Shown here: positions 16,817-25,405 of the stretch, in pieces
Position numbering within the stretch: position 1 is the first letter of the stretch
How the letters are laid out: the number at the start of each line of letters is the position of its first letter
Source: Rhodospirillaceae bacterium
Lineage (GTDB): Bacteria > Pseudomonadota > Alphaproteobacteria > Thalassobaculales > Thalassobaculaceae
Direction: 5' to 3'
Length of the DNA: 37,689 nt
Assembly (NCBI GenBank): GCA_018699735.1
Contig: JABIRP010000295.1
Coordinates: 1-37,689 of the forward strand
Program-made: the position numbers and the translations under genes
The notes under the pieces: model-generated
What the model was told of the DNA's origin: nothing
What the model saw: the letters and a program-made list of their open reading frames with translations, nothing else
The model's database searches: none

Positions 16817-17611
16817 TCACTCAGCCGCCACAGCGACTTCACTCAACAGACAATCATCCGCCAAACATTCAATCGCCGTGAAGTCACGATGGGCGATAAA
16901 TTCCGGACGCTTGAAGCGACGGATATGATTGTCGACATGGCAGAGGCTCAGATAATGGATCGTCCGGTCCCACGGGCTGATGTTGCCCGGTGAGGCATGC
17001 ACGATATTGGCATGGAAAACCACGGCCGAGCCCGGTTTGCCAGTCGGCGCCACGATGCCGTTCTCGTTCGCCAGCTTGCTCACGGTTTGCTTGTCCAAAG
17101 TCCAGAGCGGGTAGGAGGTGGTCAGAAGGTCGTGGCCCGCTTCGATCACGCCAAGCTTGTGGCTGCCCGGTATAAACATCAATGCGCCGTTGACCGGCCT
17201 GACCTCATCAAGGAACAGCGCGATATTCATGGCGCGCGGCTCCGGCATCAGATCATCGCGCGACCAGGTGCCGTAGTCCTGGTGCCACTGCCAAACATCG
17301 CCATCGAACGCGGCCTTGGCGTTGATCTTGTTCTGATGCATGTAGACCGGCCCATCGACCAGCTGCATGACCGGCTCTACCAGGCGCGGGTGACGTGCGA
17401 CTTTGGCAAAAACCTCGTTGTAGGTATGCGCTGCGAAGGCGGTGCGGACCGCATCCCCATCACTTTCGCGCCAAACCTCGTCGCGGCGCATGGTGTAGAT
17501 CTTCGGAACCTCGGCATTGATGACCGCCATCTCGTCGGCCGAGAATAGTTCGGGGAAAAACAGGTAGCCGGTCTCATCGAACTCGGCGAGTTGTGCGTCG
17601 GTCAATTTCAT
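16817..17611 (-). CDS. PhyH-family Fe(II)/2-oxoglutarate dioxygenase, EctD-like
   Basis: These enzymes use iron, oxygen and 2-oxoglutarate to hydroxylate a small molecule. The 264-residue protein shows the iron ligands WHQDYGTW (His110, Asp112) and the distal histidine in FHANIVHASPGN (His205), with Arg216 in WDRTIHYLS for 2-oxoglutarate. The run GALMFIPGSHK and the segment MNIALFLDEV are close in layout to ectoine hydroxylase EctD, but the protein is shorter and no ectoine genes are near, so an EctD name is not justified. It is divergent from the P-loop gene (41 bp gap) and precedes the SDR gene, suggesting a hydroxylation followed by oxidation. Confidence 0.88.
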   Translation of the reverse strand: MKLTDAQLAEFDETGYLFFPELFSADEMAVINAEVPKIYTMRRDEVWRESDGDAVRTAFAAHTYNEVFAKVARHPRLVEPVMQLVDGPVYMHQNKINAKAAFDGDVWQWHQDYGTWSRDDLMPEPRAMNIALFLDEVRPVNGALMFIPGSHKLGVIEAGHDLLTTSYPLWTLDKQTVSKLANENGIVAPTGKPGSAVVFHANIVHASPGNISPWDRTIHYLSLCHVDNHIRRFKRPEFIAHRDFTAIECLADDCLLSEVAVAAE

Positions 17612-17652
17612 CGGTCTCTCCCGAAATCAGCGGGGCATGTTAAGGTGGTTGA

Positions 17653-18156
17653 ATGACACGAGTCATCATCATTGGCAATGCGGGAGGCGGAAAATCAACG
17701 CTATCGCGCCGCCTCGCAGAACTGACAGGTCTTCCGTATCACTCACTCGACGCATTGATGTGGGCGCCGGGTTGGGTACAGCATCCGGACTATGGCCGCC
17801 GTCACCAAGAACTGATCTCGAATGAGCGCTGGATAATCGATGGGTTCGGTACCTGGGAGACCGTGCTGTCCCGGCTGGATGCCGCCGATACCGTCGTGCA
17901 TGTCGATCTACCGTTCTGGCGCCATGTCTGGTGGGCAACCAAGCGGCATATCAAGGTCTATCTCGGCGATCCTCCACCAGCCCCCGAAGGCTGCGACTAT
18001 CGTGGCGCATTCTGGCATTTGCTGACGATCATGTGGCGGCTGCATCGGGTCTGGCGGACGGAGCTGTTGGCCGCACTCGCCGAGCGTGACAGACTTAAGA
18101 TCTATCATCTGCGCTCGCCCGGGGATTTCGAACGATTTCTCGCCGAGGCCGGTTGA
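17653..18156 (+). CDS. P-loop kinase-like protein (adenylate kinase / FlaR type)
   Basis: The 167-residue protein starts with a P-loop, GNAGGGKST at 8-16, and LSRRLAELTGLPYHSLDALMWAPGW, the typical opening of small adenylate-kinase-like proteins sometimes annotated as DNA topology modulation protein FlaR. WIIDGFG and the segment DTVVHVDLPFWRHVWW follow the same family. The family is poorly characterised; a nucleotide or small-molecule kinase role is the general expectation. AAGGTGG before the ATG serves as ribosome binding site. It stands alone on the plus strand between two minus-strand genes. Confidence 0.82.
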   Translation: MTRVIIIGNAGGGKSTLSRRLAELTGLPYHSLDALMWAPGWVQHPDYGRRHQELISNERWIIDGFGTWETVLSRLDAADTVVHVDLPFWRHVWWATKRHIKVYLGDPPPAPEGCDYRGAFWHLLTIMWRLHRVWRTELLAALAERDRLKIYHLRSPGDFERFLAEAG

Positions 18157-18174
18157 CCGCCTCATTCCCAGATA

Positions 18175-18837
18175 TCAGCTCTCGGGCATTGGGCTATATT
18201 GTGTATCGACCTGTTCATCAGGAACGCCCGCACCAATATCGATGAACTGGCGCTCGTGAAGCTCGTACCGGGTCAATCGTCCGGGTTCAGTCCAAGTGTG
18301 TGGTAATTCGCCAATCACCATGTCGGAAAACATGAAGATGCGACCGCCCGCCGCATCGAAAGTCATCGGCAGGCCGACCGCCTCAATGCGGGTATGGAGC
18401 CCGGATTCGAAATACGTCGTCATCACCACGCGCATCCCGCAGGGATGGCTCGCCGGCACCAAGACCCCGAGATAAGCCTCCTCACGGCGCTCCGGGGCTA
18501 CGAAATCCAAATAATCCAATCCGGTCGGGTCCTTGCCGTATCTCGCAGCGACATGGGTGCCGACAAGGCGCAACAGAGAGCGGCCCGGCTCCCGCAGATC
18601 ATGCATCTCCAGATACGGGAGCAGCTTCGGCACCGCCGCCGGATCAAAAATCGATCGAAGCGGTAATAGTCCTTCATGCGGCAGGCCCCACCAATGCTCA
18701 AGCCAAGCTCGCCCGATCTCGGACAGGCTTTCGATCCGCGGCGGCGCCGGGGGACGTTCTGGAGCAGTCTTCATCTTCGATAGATCACGTGGCGAGTTCC
18801 ATCCCATATTCTGCGCTTTTGTTGTGGACTGAGACAA
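18175..18837 (-). CDS. PAS-domain protein (PAS_5 type)
   Basis: The 220-residue product has a single PAS-like domain of the kind often found alone in alphaproteobacteria. Characteristic segments are LLPYLEMHDLREPGRSLLRLVGTHVAARYGKD split around residues 90-125, then LDYLDFVAPERREEAY and the C-terminal strand pair ending MVIGE. PAS domains sense ligands or redox state, but no output domain is present, so it probably signals through a partner. The start is uncertain: the frame opens at a TTG at 18837, and ATG codons at residues 11 and 22 lack clear ribosome binding sites as well. It is convergent with the P-loop gene and divergent from the enolase-superfamily gene. Confidence 0.75.
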   Translation of the reverse strand: MSQSTTKAQNMGWNSPRDLSKMKTAPERPPAPPRIESLSEIGRAWLEHWWGLPHEGLLPLRSIFDPAAVPKLLPYLEMHDLREPGRSLLRLVGTHVAARYGKDPTGLDYLDFVAPERREEAYLGVLVPASHPCGMRVVMTTYFESGLHTRIEAVGLPMTFDAAGGRIFMFSDMVIGELPHTWTEPGRLTRYELHERQFIDIGAGVPDEQVDTQYSPMPES

Positions 18838-18906
18838 CCGGCGCTGTCAATTTTGCCACACCCTATCAGCCGTCAGTAAATAATTTTTTTTGGGAGCCGC
18901 CGTCAG

Positions 18907-20013
18907 ATGTTGATCGAAGACGTAACCCTCGACCTGTTCGCTTGGACTGATATTCCGCCAACCCAATACGGTATCCACACAGGTGTCTTCGCTGGTGAGA
19001 GCAAGCTTGGCCTGCTGACGATCCGCACCAGCGACGGTGTCGAGGGTCATGCCTTCCTCGGTTCGGCCAGTCGCGGTGGCCAGATGGACGGCGAGAGCCT
19101 GATCCATTTCCTAAAACCGATCCTCATGGGCCAGAACCCGCTGGATCGAGAACGGTTGTATAAACAGATGTACCGCAAGAGCCGGATGACGACGCTCCGG
19201 GCGATCGGTGCTTGCGACATCGCCCTCTGGGACATCGCCGGCAAGGTGGCGGGCTTGCCGATTGCACGCCTCATCGGCCAATTTCGCGACAAGATACCGG
19301 CCTATGCATCCTCAGCCGTTCTGCCGTCACAAGAAGCCTATGCCGAAGAAGCGATCCAATTTCGCGACGCCGGGTGGGCCGCCTACAAGATCCATCCGCC
19401 GACGGTTCCCGAGCAAGACATCAAGATCTGCCAAGCGGTGCGCAAGGCGGTTGGCGACGACTACCGCCTTATGCTCGACAGTACCTGGGCCTATGACTAT
19501 CCGCAGGCTCTGAAGGTCGGCAAGGCGATCGAGGCCTTGGATTTTCATTGGTACGAAGACCCGCTCGATGAAGAGGACATGCTCAACTACATCAAACTGC
19601 GCCAGCAGCTTTCGATCCCGCTGATGGCAACGGAGTATTCCCCGGGCGGCCTCTATTCTTATGCCCCCTGGCTGGTCAGCCAAGCGACCGATTACCTGCG
19701 CGGCGACGTGGCGGTGAAGGGCGGCATCACCGGCATCCTGAAGACGGCCCACCTGGCCGAGGCCTTCAAGATGAACTACGAGATCCACCATGGCGGCAAT
19801 TCACTGAACAACGTCGCCAACCTGCACGTCGCCATGGCAATCCCGAACACCAGCTTCTTCGAGGTCTTGCTGCCAGCCGGCGCGCAAGTCTACGGCCTCA
19901 ACCCGGATATTGAGATCGTCGACGGACATGTGCATGCAATCGAACGGCCGGGATTGGGCGCCGACATCGATTTCGAGATGATCAAGGCGAAAACGGTGGC
20001 GCGGCTGACCTGA
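18907..20013 (+). CDS. Enolase-superfamily enzyme (mandelate racemase-like)
   Basis: Members abstract a proton next to a carboxylate using Mg2+, giving racemases or acid-sugar dehydratases. The 368-residue protein shows the three metal ligands: Asp191 in LMLDSTWAY, Glu217 in HWYEDPL and Glu243 in ATEYSPGG. The barrel also carries Asp267 (LRGDVAVKGGITG) and His294/295 (YEIHHGGNSL), the His-Asp pair of the mandelate racemase subgroup. The strand-two base motif reads K-I-H (161-163) rather than the frequent K-x-K, which may mark a distinct substrate. GGGAG precedes the ATG. The next gene on the same strand, 112 bp on, is a Rid-like protein, so the two may form a pair. Substrate unknown, sugar acid likely. 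Confidence 0.88.
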   Translation: MLIEDVTLDLFAWTDIPPTQYGIHTGVFAGESKLGLLTIRTSDGVEGHAFLGSASRGGQMDGESLIHFLKPILMGQNPLDRERLYKQMYRKSRMTTLRAIGACDIALWDIAGKVAGLPIARLIGQFRDKIPAYASSAVLPSQEAYAEEAIQFRDAGWAAYKIHPPTVPEQDIKICQAVRKAVGDDYRLMLDSTWAYDYPQALKVGKAIEALDFHWYEDPLDEEDMLNYIKLRQQLSIPLMATEYSPGGLYSYAPWLVSQATDYLRGDVAVKGGITGILKTAHLAEAFKMNYEIHHGGNSLNNVANLHVAMAIPNTSFFEVLLPAGAQVYGLNPDIEIVDGHVHAIERPGLGADIDFEMIKAKTVARLT

Positions 20014-20125
20014 CGGTCTCAACCCTCGGGGCTATGACTGGTTTTGGTCCCTCCACCGCTATTTCCAAATCGAAACGCCGTCGATACAACTCTGTGACGA
20101 CATTTGTGCGGCGAGGAGAACAATT

Positions 20126-20899
20126 GTGGCGGAGACAGCAGTGTTTGGGGCGGGCGGTTACCGTTACGTGCGAGGACCATTTCAATATTCCGGCGGGGTC
20201 GCGGCGGAACCCGGTTTTGCGATTGAGCGCGCACGATTTCCCAAACCGATCCCGGTCGAGGAAGGCTTTCGTGCGATCGAGCAATACCTGGACGGAATTG
20301 GCCGACCGTACACGTCATTCTGCGCTTGCGAACTGCGCTCTCCGGCACCCTTCACTGACCAAGGCTTCATCGATTTCAACCGAATTTATGTCGGCACCCT
20401 GGAACGTTGGGGTATCTTCAAGGACGAGGAAAACCCAGTCGCCCGCTCGAACGTCTGCCCCGAAATCAACCCGCCATCCGAGCCAAGTTTCGAGGCGTTC
20501 TGCTACACGGTACCAACATCCTCCAGGGCACCTGGAGCGATTGCGGGCGACCCCAAGAGTTTCGTAATCGCCGGTTCGGGCGAGGCACGAGAGGGATCGG
20601 TCAGCTACAAGGAAAAGACCGTGCGGTTTGGCGAAACCTCGCCGGACGCGATGGTCGAGAAGGCGCGTCACGTGCTTGGGGTCATGGAAACCAGGATGGC
20701 GGCACTCGGCATGGCTTGGGCCGATGCCACCACGACCCAGGTCTATACGGTGCACGACCTTCACCCCTTCCTGGCTGAAGAGATCGTGCGACGAGGTGCG
20801 GTGCCCGCCGGGCTCACCTGGTACTACGCCCGGCCGCCTGTCCTGGGCCTGGAATACGAGATGGATCTACGCGGCATCCCGGTCGAACGGGTACTTTAG
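20126..20899 (+). CDS. Rid-fold-like protein of unknown role
   Basis: A GTG at 20126 is chosen as start because GGAG lies 8-9 bases before it; the product is 257 residues. The C-terminal half (PDAMVEKARHVLGVMETRMAAL, then TTQVYTVHDL and a final VPAGLTWYYARPPV) resembles the RidA/YjgF chorismate-mutase-like fold, including the late beta strand LEYEMDLRGI. The N-terminal half may be a second, diverged copy: FRAIEQYLDGIGRPYTSFCACELRSP looks like the matching helix and strand. No canonical RidA signature or complete catalytic Arg site is evident, so deaminase activity is not claimed. It follows the enolase-superfamily gene on the same strand and converges on the Nudix gene. Confidence 0.7.
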   Translation: MAETAVFGAGGYRYVRGPFQYSGGVAAEPGFAIERARFPKPIPVEEGFRAIEQYLDGIGRPYTSFCACELRSPAPFTDQGFIDFNRIYVGTLERWGIFKDEENPVARSNVCPEINPPSEPSFEAFCYTVPTSSRAPGAIAGDPKSFVIAGSGEAREGSVSYKEKTVRFGETSPDAMVEKARHVLGVMETRMAALGMAWADATTTQVYTVHDLHPFLAEEIVRRGAVPAGLTWYYARPPVLGLEYEMDLRGIPVERVL

Positions 20900-20920
20900 C
20901 AACCCTAGCGCCTCCTGGCG

Positions 20921-20951
20921 CGCCCTAACGCCCCCCTAACGCCCCCTAACG
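20921..20951. repeat. Short tandem repeat at convergent gene ends
   Basis: About three copies of a 10-11-base unit GCCCCCTAAC lie between the Rid-like gene and the Nudix gene. The last copy contains the stop codon of the Nudix gene (CTA on the plus strand at 20946-20948), so changes in copy number could alter the end of that protein. Confidence 0.7.
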
Positions 20952-21584
20952 CCAGGCAAAGACAGGCTCACCGAGGTGGGCGACCCGGGTCTCCTCGCGG
21001 CCATGCAAACCGACCTCGCGAAACTGATAGACCATGGCCGCTGTGGGCGCATGCAGCGCATTGCTTTCGCCCATCAGAAGGCGGATCACCGGACGCTCGC
21101 TTTCCTCGATGTCGACGAATTCCGGTGAATCCGGCCGGTTCAGTTCGCGAAACGTGATCCGGTGGATGCGGGCGACTTCGTCTGGATTGGCCTCCATGGT
21201 CGCATTGGACCCGGCCCAGACAACGATTGGCGTAATTAGATAGCCGGATTGGGTTCGGTAATCATCGAGAACACCCAGAACGGCATCCTCCTCCAAGCTC
21301 AGGTTCACTTCCTCGCGCAATTCCCTGAGCGCGCCTTCGATCGGTGTCTCGCCGAAGTCGATGCGGCCACCTGGTAAAGCGTACTGGCCCGCATGGTTTT
21401 TCAGGCCAGGGGTTCGCCGCGTCAAAACATAGGCCCCTTCGCCGTTGTCGTCACAAATCAAGGTGATCGCCACCGCAGCGTGTTTCAAGCCCTCGGCCGA
21501 GGCTTGGACTCTCGAAAACTTGTCGAGATTAGCGATGATCCGCGCCCGCATGGCGGCGTCATATCGGTAATACGTGTCTTGCAT
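20946..21584 (-). CDS. Nudix hydrolase
   Basis: Nudix enzymes cleave nucleoside diphosphates linked to another group. The Nudix box runs from Gly73 to Leu95: GRIDFGE then RELREEVNL, which fits GX5EX7REUXEEXGU except that Asn94 replaces the last glycine. The preceding segment RTPGLKNHAGQYALPGG resembles CoA pyrophosphatases of the NudL type, and the 212-residue length agrees, so CoA or a similar cofactor is the best guess. It starts 34 bp after sdhB on the same strand and may be the last gene of the sdh transcript, linking it to acyl-CoA metabolism. The C-terminus is coded inside a short tandem repeat. Confidence 0.85.
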   Translation of the reverse strand: MQDTYYRYDAAMRARIIANLDKFSRVQASAEGLKHAAVAITLICDDNGEGAYVLTRRTPGLKNHAGQYALPGGRIDFGETPIEGALRELREEVNLSLEEDAVLGVLDDYRTQSGYLITPIVVWAGSNATMEANPDEVARIHRITFRELNRPDSPEFVDIEESERPVIRLLMGESNALHAPTAAMVYQFREVGLHGREETRVAHLGEPVFAWR

Positions 21585-21618
21585 GGTCGCGACCGGTCGA
21601 AACGAACTGAGACGCGCC

Positions 21619-22398
21619 TTAGATCCGCTGCACCATCAGCTTCTTGATCTCACCAATCGCCAACGCCGGGTTCAGACCCTTGGGGCAGGTCTTGGTGCAG
21701 TTCATGATGGTGTGGCAGCGGTAAAGCCGGAACGGGTCTTCCAGATCATCCAACCGCTCGCCGGTGTGATCGTCGCGGCTGTCGGCGATCCAGCGATAGG
21801 CCTGCAGCAGGACCGCCGGGCCAAGATAGCGCTCCCCGTTCCACCAGTAGCTCGGGCAGGATGTCGAGCAGCAGAAACACAGCACGCACTCCCAGAGCCC
21901 ATCGAGCTTCTCGCGTTCCTCCGGGCTTTGCAGGCGTTCGACGTCGGGGGCCGGCGGCGACTTCGACTTCAACCACGGCTCAATCGAGCTCAGCTGGGCA
22001 TAAGGTGTGTTGAGGTCGGGCACCAGATCCTTGACCACCGGCATATGCGGCAGCGGGTAGATCGCCGCGTCGCCCTTGATCTCATCAATCGGTTTCAGGC
22101 AGGCGAGCGTATTTGTGCCATCGATGTTCATGGCACAGGAGCCGCAGATCCCCTCGCGGCAGGAGCGCCGGAAGGTCAGCGTGCTGTCAGTCTCATTCTT
22201 GATCTTGATCAGCGCATCCAGAACCATCGGTGCGCAATCGTCGAGATCGACGTCATAGGTATCGAGACGCGGATTGTCGCCGCTATCGGGATCGTACCGG
22301 TAGATCTTGAACTTCTTGACACGGCTAGCGCCCGCAGGTGCCGCATGGGCTTTACCGGATTTGACCTTGGAGTTTGCCGGAAGGCTGAATTCGACCAT
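21619..22398 (-). CDS. sdhB: Succinate dehydrogenase iron-sulfur subunit
   Basis: It passes electrons from the flavin subunit to quinone through three clusters. The 259-residue protein shows the [2Fe-2S] set CREGICGSC...C (Cys80, 85, 88, 100), the [4Fe-4S] set [12 protein letters not shown] (171, 174, 177, 181) and the [3Fe-4S] segment [14 protein letters not shown]. The isoleucine-type spacing and the length are those of a standard SdhB. It follows sdhA by 37 bp, with AGGA before the ATG, and is the last subunit gene of the operon. Confidence 0.97.
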   Translation of the reverse strand: MVEFSLPANSKVKSGKAHAAPAGASRVKKFKIYRYDPDSGDNPRLDTYDVDLDDCAPMVLDALIKIKNETDSTLTFRRSCREGICGSCAMNIDGTNTLACLKPIDEIKGDAAIYPLPHMPVVKDLVPDLNTPYAQLSSIEPWLKSKSPPAPDVERLQSPEEREKLDGLWECVLCFCCSTSCPSYWWNGERYLGPAVLLQAYRWIADSRDDHTGERLDDLEDPFRLYRCHTIMNCTKTCPKGLNPALAIGEIKKLMVQRI

Positions 22399-22435
22399 GG
22401 TTATGTCCTGTCTTCGCTCTTATTCCGGAGTTTGC

Positions 22436-24226
22436 TCAGTAGACCCGTGCCGCCGGCGGGACGGTATCGATCTCGTCCGTCAGCGTGTAGAGATGCACGT
22501 CGCGGTACTGCACTTTGTATTGGTTGTCAGTGTCGAGCCACATGCAGGTGTGCTTCATCCAGTTCTCGTCATCACGCTCGGTGAAATCCTCGCGGGCGTG
22601 GGCACCGCGACTTTCGTGGCGCAACTCGGCACCGGTCAGGGTCACGATCGCCTGGCCCAGCAGATTGTCCAGCTCCAAGGCCTCGACCAGATCCGAATTC
22701 CAGATCATCGAGCGATCCTGGATCCCGAGATCGACCATCGAGGCTGCGACCTCTTGGATCTTCTTGACCCCGGACGTGAGGATCTCTTCGTCTCGGAACA
22801 CCGCCGCGTGGCGCTGCATCGCGGCTTGCATATCGTCGCGGATCGAAGCCGCACTTTTCGATCCCGACGCATTGCGGATGCGGTCCATGCGCTCGATCGC
22901 GTGCTCACCCGCGTCGGCGGGGAGTTGCTTGTGCGCCTGACCGCGCGGAACCGTCTCGCTGGCTCTATGAGCGGCGGCGCGGCCGAAGACAACAATGTCC
23001 AACAGCGAGTTGGTACCAAGCCGGTTGCCGCCATGTACCGAGACGCAAGCCGCCTCACCGATCGCCATCAGACCCGGGCAGACCCGGTCGGGTTCGTCCT
23101 CGGTCGGTGACAGCACCTCGCCGTGATAGTTGGTCGGGATACCACCCATGTTGTAGTGCACGGTCGGCAGCACTGGGATCGGCTCGCGGGTCACATCGAC
23201 GCCGGCAAAAATTTGAGCCGTCTCCGAAATGCCAGGCAGACGCAATGCCAGCACGTCTGGATCAAGATGCTCCAGGTGCAGGAAGATGTGGTCCTTGTTC
23301 GGCCCAACGCCGCGACCCTCGTTGATCTCGATGGTCATTGAGCGGCTGACAACGTCGCGAGACGCCAAGTCCTTGGCCGTCGGAGCATAGCGCTCCATGA
23401 AGCGCTCGCCTTCCGAATTGGTGAGATACCCGCCCTCGCCGCGCGCGCCCTCGGTAATCAGACAGCCGGACCCGTAGATGCCGGTCGGGTGGAACTGCAC
23501 GAACTCCATATCCTGCAGCGGCAGGCCAGCGCGCAACACCATACCATTGCCGTCACCAGTGCAGGTGTGAGCCGAGGTGCAGGAGAAATAGGCCCGGCCA
23601 TAACCACCGGTCGCCAGCACCGTCTGATGCGACCGGAAGCGATGGATCGAGCCATCCGCCAGGTCGATCGCCATGACGCCACAGCATTCGCCGTTCTCGT
23701 CCATGATCAGGTCGAGGGCAAAGTATTCGATATAGAACTCCGCCTGATTGCGTAGGCATTGCTGATACAGCGTGTGCAGGATGGCATGGCCGGTCCGGTC
23801 AGCGGCGGCGCAGGCGCGCTTGGCCATTTCCTTGCCGTTATTCAGCGTGTGACCGCCGAATGGGCGCTGATAGATTTTGCCCTCTTCGGTGCGCGAGAAC
23901 GGCACGCCGAAATGTTCCAGTTCGATCACCGCCGGGATGGCGTTACGGCACATGTACTCGATCGCATCCTGGTCACCGAGCCAGTCGGAGCCCTTGACCG
24001 TGTCGTACATGTGGAATTTCCAGTTATCGCCCTCGCCCATGTTGTCGAGTGCCGCACCAACACCGCCTTGGGCCGCGACCGTATGGCTGCGGGTCGGGAA
24101 GACCTTGGTAATGCACGCGGTCTTCAATCCCTCAAGCGTCATGCCGAGCGTAGCCCGCAATCCAGCGCCGCCAGCGCCGACAACGACGACGTCGTATTCA
24201 TGATCGATAATTTTATGCGATGTCAT
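22436..24226 (-). CDS. sdhA: Succinate dehydrogenase flavoprotein subunit
   Basis: It oxidises succinate to fumarate using covalently bound FAD. The 596-residue protein has the dinucleotide fold GAGGAG (17-22), the FAD-linking histidine in [11 protein letters not shown] (His48), the substrate region [21 protein letters not shown] with its catalytic arginine, and [12 protein letters not shown] near residue 400. Length and motifs are complete. It begins 6 bp after sdhD, using GGAGG within the end of that gene, so expression is tightly coupled to the membrane subunits. Confidence 0.98.
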   Translation of the reverse strand: MTSHKIIDHEYDVVVVGAGGAGLRATLGMTLEGLKTACITKVFPTRSHTVAAQGGVGAALDNMGEGDNWKFHMYDTVKGSDWLGDQDAIEYMCRNAIPAVIELEHFGVPFSRTEEGKIYQRPFGGHTLNNGKEMAKRACAAADRTGHAILHTLYQQCLRNQAEFYIEYFALDLIMDENGECCGVMAIDLADGSIHRFRSHQTVLATGGYGRAYFSCTSAHTCTGDGNGMVLRAGLPLQDMEFVQFHPTGIYGSGCLITEGARGEGGYLTNSEGERFMERYAPTAKDLASRDVVSRSMTIEINEGRGVGPNKDHIFLHLEHLDPDVLALRLPGISETAQIFAGVDVTREPIPVLPTVHYNMGGIPTNYHGEVLSPTEDEPDRVCPGLMAIGEAACVSVHGGNRLGTNSLLDIVVFGRAAAHRASETVPRGQAHKQLPADAGEHAIERMDRIRNASGSKSAASIRDDMQAAMQRHAAVFRDEEILTSGVKKIQEVAASMVDLGIQDRSMIWNSDLVEALELDNLLGQAIVTLTGAELRHESRGAHAREDFTERDDENWMKHTCMWLDTDNQYKVQYRDVHLYTLTDEIDTVPPAARVY

Positions 24227-24232
24227 CGGGTC

Positions 24233-24622
24233 TCAGCCTCCGAAGGCAATTTTCAAGAGGGCGTAAAGCGAAATCACGCCAAGCGCCAAAGCGGCGAACT
24301 TCACCGCAATCAAAACAGTCAGCTTCGCCGCTTCGCCATGGACGTAGTCCTCAACCACGACCTGCAGGCCGAGCTGGGCATGATGGAACATCGCGATCAC
24401 GAACAAGGCAGTTGCGATCGTGTTGAAGGGTGATGCCAGCCAGGCCACGGCCGTTGCATGGTCGGCGCCGATCAGGCCGGGCGCCGAGAACGCGAACCAC
24501 AGCCCGAGCGGCAGCAAAGCGATCGCCGTCAGGCGCTGGGCCCACCAATGATGAACCCCCTCCTTGGCCGATCCGAGACCGCGAACCCGGCCGAGATCCG
24601 TGCGCATCGTCTTGTCACTCAT
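24233..24622 (-). CDS. sdhD: Succinate dehydrogenase membrane anchor subunit
   Basis: This 129-residue membrane protein has three predicted helices, about 30-50, 60-85 and 100-125. The second holds the histidine pair MFHHAQLGLQ (80-81), likely for heme b, followed by VVVEDYVHGE, whose Asp-Tyr pair (92-93) matches the quinone-site residues of the family. The N-terminal segment KEGVHHWWAQRLTAIAL is typical of alphaproteobacterial SdhD. It lies between sdhC (12 bp) and sdhA (6 bp). Confidence 0.94.
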   Translation of the reverse strand: MSDKTMRTDLGRVRGLGSAKEGVHHWWAQRLTAIALLPLGLWFAFSAPGLIGADHATAVAWLASPFNTIATALFVIAMFHHAQLGLQVVVEDYVHGEAAKLTVLIAVKFAALALGVISLYALLKIAFGG

Positions 24623-24634
24623 AGTCTCACCCCC

Positions 24635-25015
24635 TCAGCCCATCGCCATGAAGATCGCCAGCGCCGTCAGCACAGCGGTGGCGACCAGCACCAGGATGCC
24701 GGAGCGCTGTGCCGCGTCGAGGTCATAGCCATACCCTGCATCCCAGAACAGATGTCGGATGCCATTGCACAGATGGAAGAACAGCGCCGCCGCGAAGCCG
24801 ATCATCACCAGAGATCCGAGCCACGAAGTACAGATCGCCACCGCAGTCGCATAGGTCTCCGGGCCGAGCGCCACCGCTAGCAGCCAAAATGCGATCAGCG
24901 CCGCCCCGGCCGTCAGCGCCACGCCAGACATCCGATGGGTAATCGACAGGATCGACGTCATTTGCGGGCGATAGATTTGCAGGTGCGGCGATAGGGGCCG
25001 ATTGGGTGTGCTCAT
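24635..25015 (-). CDS. sdhC: Succinate dehydrogenase cytochrome b556 subunit
   Basis: The frame is open to 25255, but the ATG at 25015, preceded by GAGAGGG, gives the normal 126-residue protein; the longer version adds a non-family leader. The signature RPLSPHLQIYRP and SITHRMSG (residues 7-31) and the heme histidine in HLCNGIRHLFWDAG (His81) are plain, with three membrane helices near 30-50, 63-85 and 104-125. It anchors the complex and helps bind quinone. It is the first gene of sdhCDAB; its leader of more than 200 bp leads back to an AT-rich region with DnaA boxes. Confidence 0.95.
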   Translation of the reverse strand: MSTPNRPLSPHLQIYRPQMTSILSITHRMSGVALTAGAALIAFWLLAVALGPETYATAVAICTSWLGSLVMIGFAAALFFHLCNGIRHLFWDAGYGYDLDAAQRSGILVLVATAVLTALAIFMAMG

Positions 25016-25400
25016 GCCTGTTGCCCTCTCGTTCGGATTGGCTGACGCTCGACGCGCTCTCGACGAACTCACAACGTGTTCTTGTGGCGCGAATCTTAAT
25101 GCGAAATTCGTCTCCTGGCAAAGAGCCGCACCCGCCCCGGCCAGCCGACTCCTTATAAACCCGCGCTGATGCGAATGAAAAGCGATATCGCCCGCGCGGC
25201 TCACGAGACCAAAAGTCAAAATCGAGCGAGCATACTGCAAACAAACATACCTCAACTTACCGACGAAGATGTTGATATCGAAATAAAAATATCCTATTCT
25301 CTTTAGATTGAATTGTGGATATGTCTGTGGATAAACTGTTAATTAAATAGAATAAAAATAAAACTGACACTTTCCTAATTTTTTTATTGACGATTTCTGC
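25016..25400. promoter_or_regulatory. sdh leader and AT-rich divergent control region
   Basis: No convincing gene lies here. The part next to sdhC (25016-25255) is GC-rich leader, and 25256-25400 is sharply AT-rich, including a run of A/T from about 25335 to 25390, unlike the rest of the window. It probably carries the sdh promoter on the minus strand and a promoter for the structured region on the plus strand. TTGACG at 25387-25392 could be a -35 box, but no good -10 follows at the usual distance. Confidence 0.55.
25314..25334 (-). promoter_or_regulatory. Two tandem DnaA boxes
   Basis: Read on the minus strand, 25326-25334 is TTATCCACA, a perfect consensus DnaA box, and 25314-25322 is ATATCCACA, one mismatch away. 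They face the same way and start 12 bp apart, close to one helical turn. They border an AT-rich tract that could melt. DnaA would bind here either to control sdh or the neighbouring RNA, or as part of an origin. Confidence 0.65.
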
Positions 25401-25405
25401 GTTTT

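Noticed and set aside
16817-17611. Naming the PhyH protein EctD
   Set aside because: Iron ligands and layout are similar, but the protein is shorter than EctD and no ectoine biosynthesis genes are in the window.
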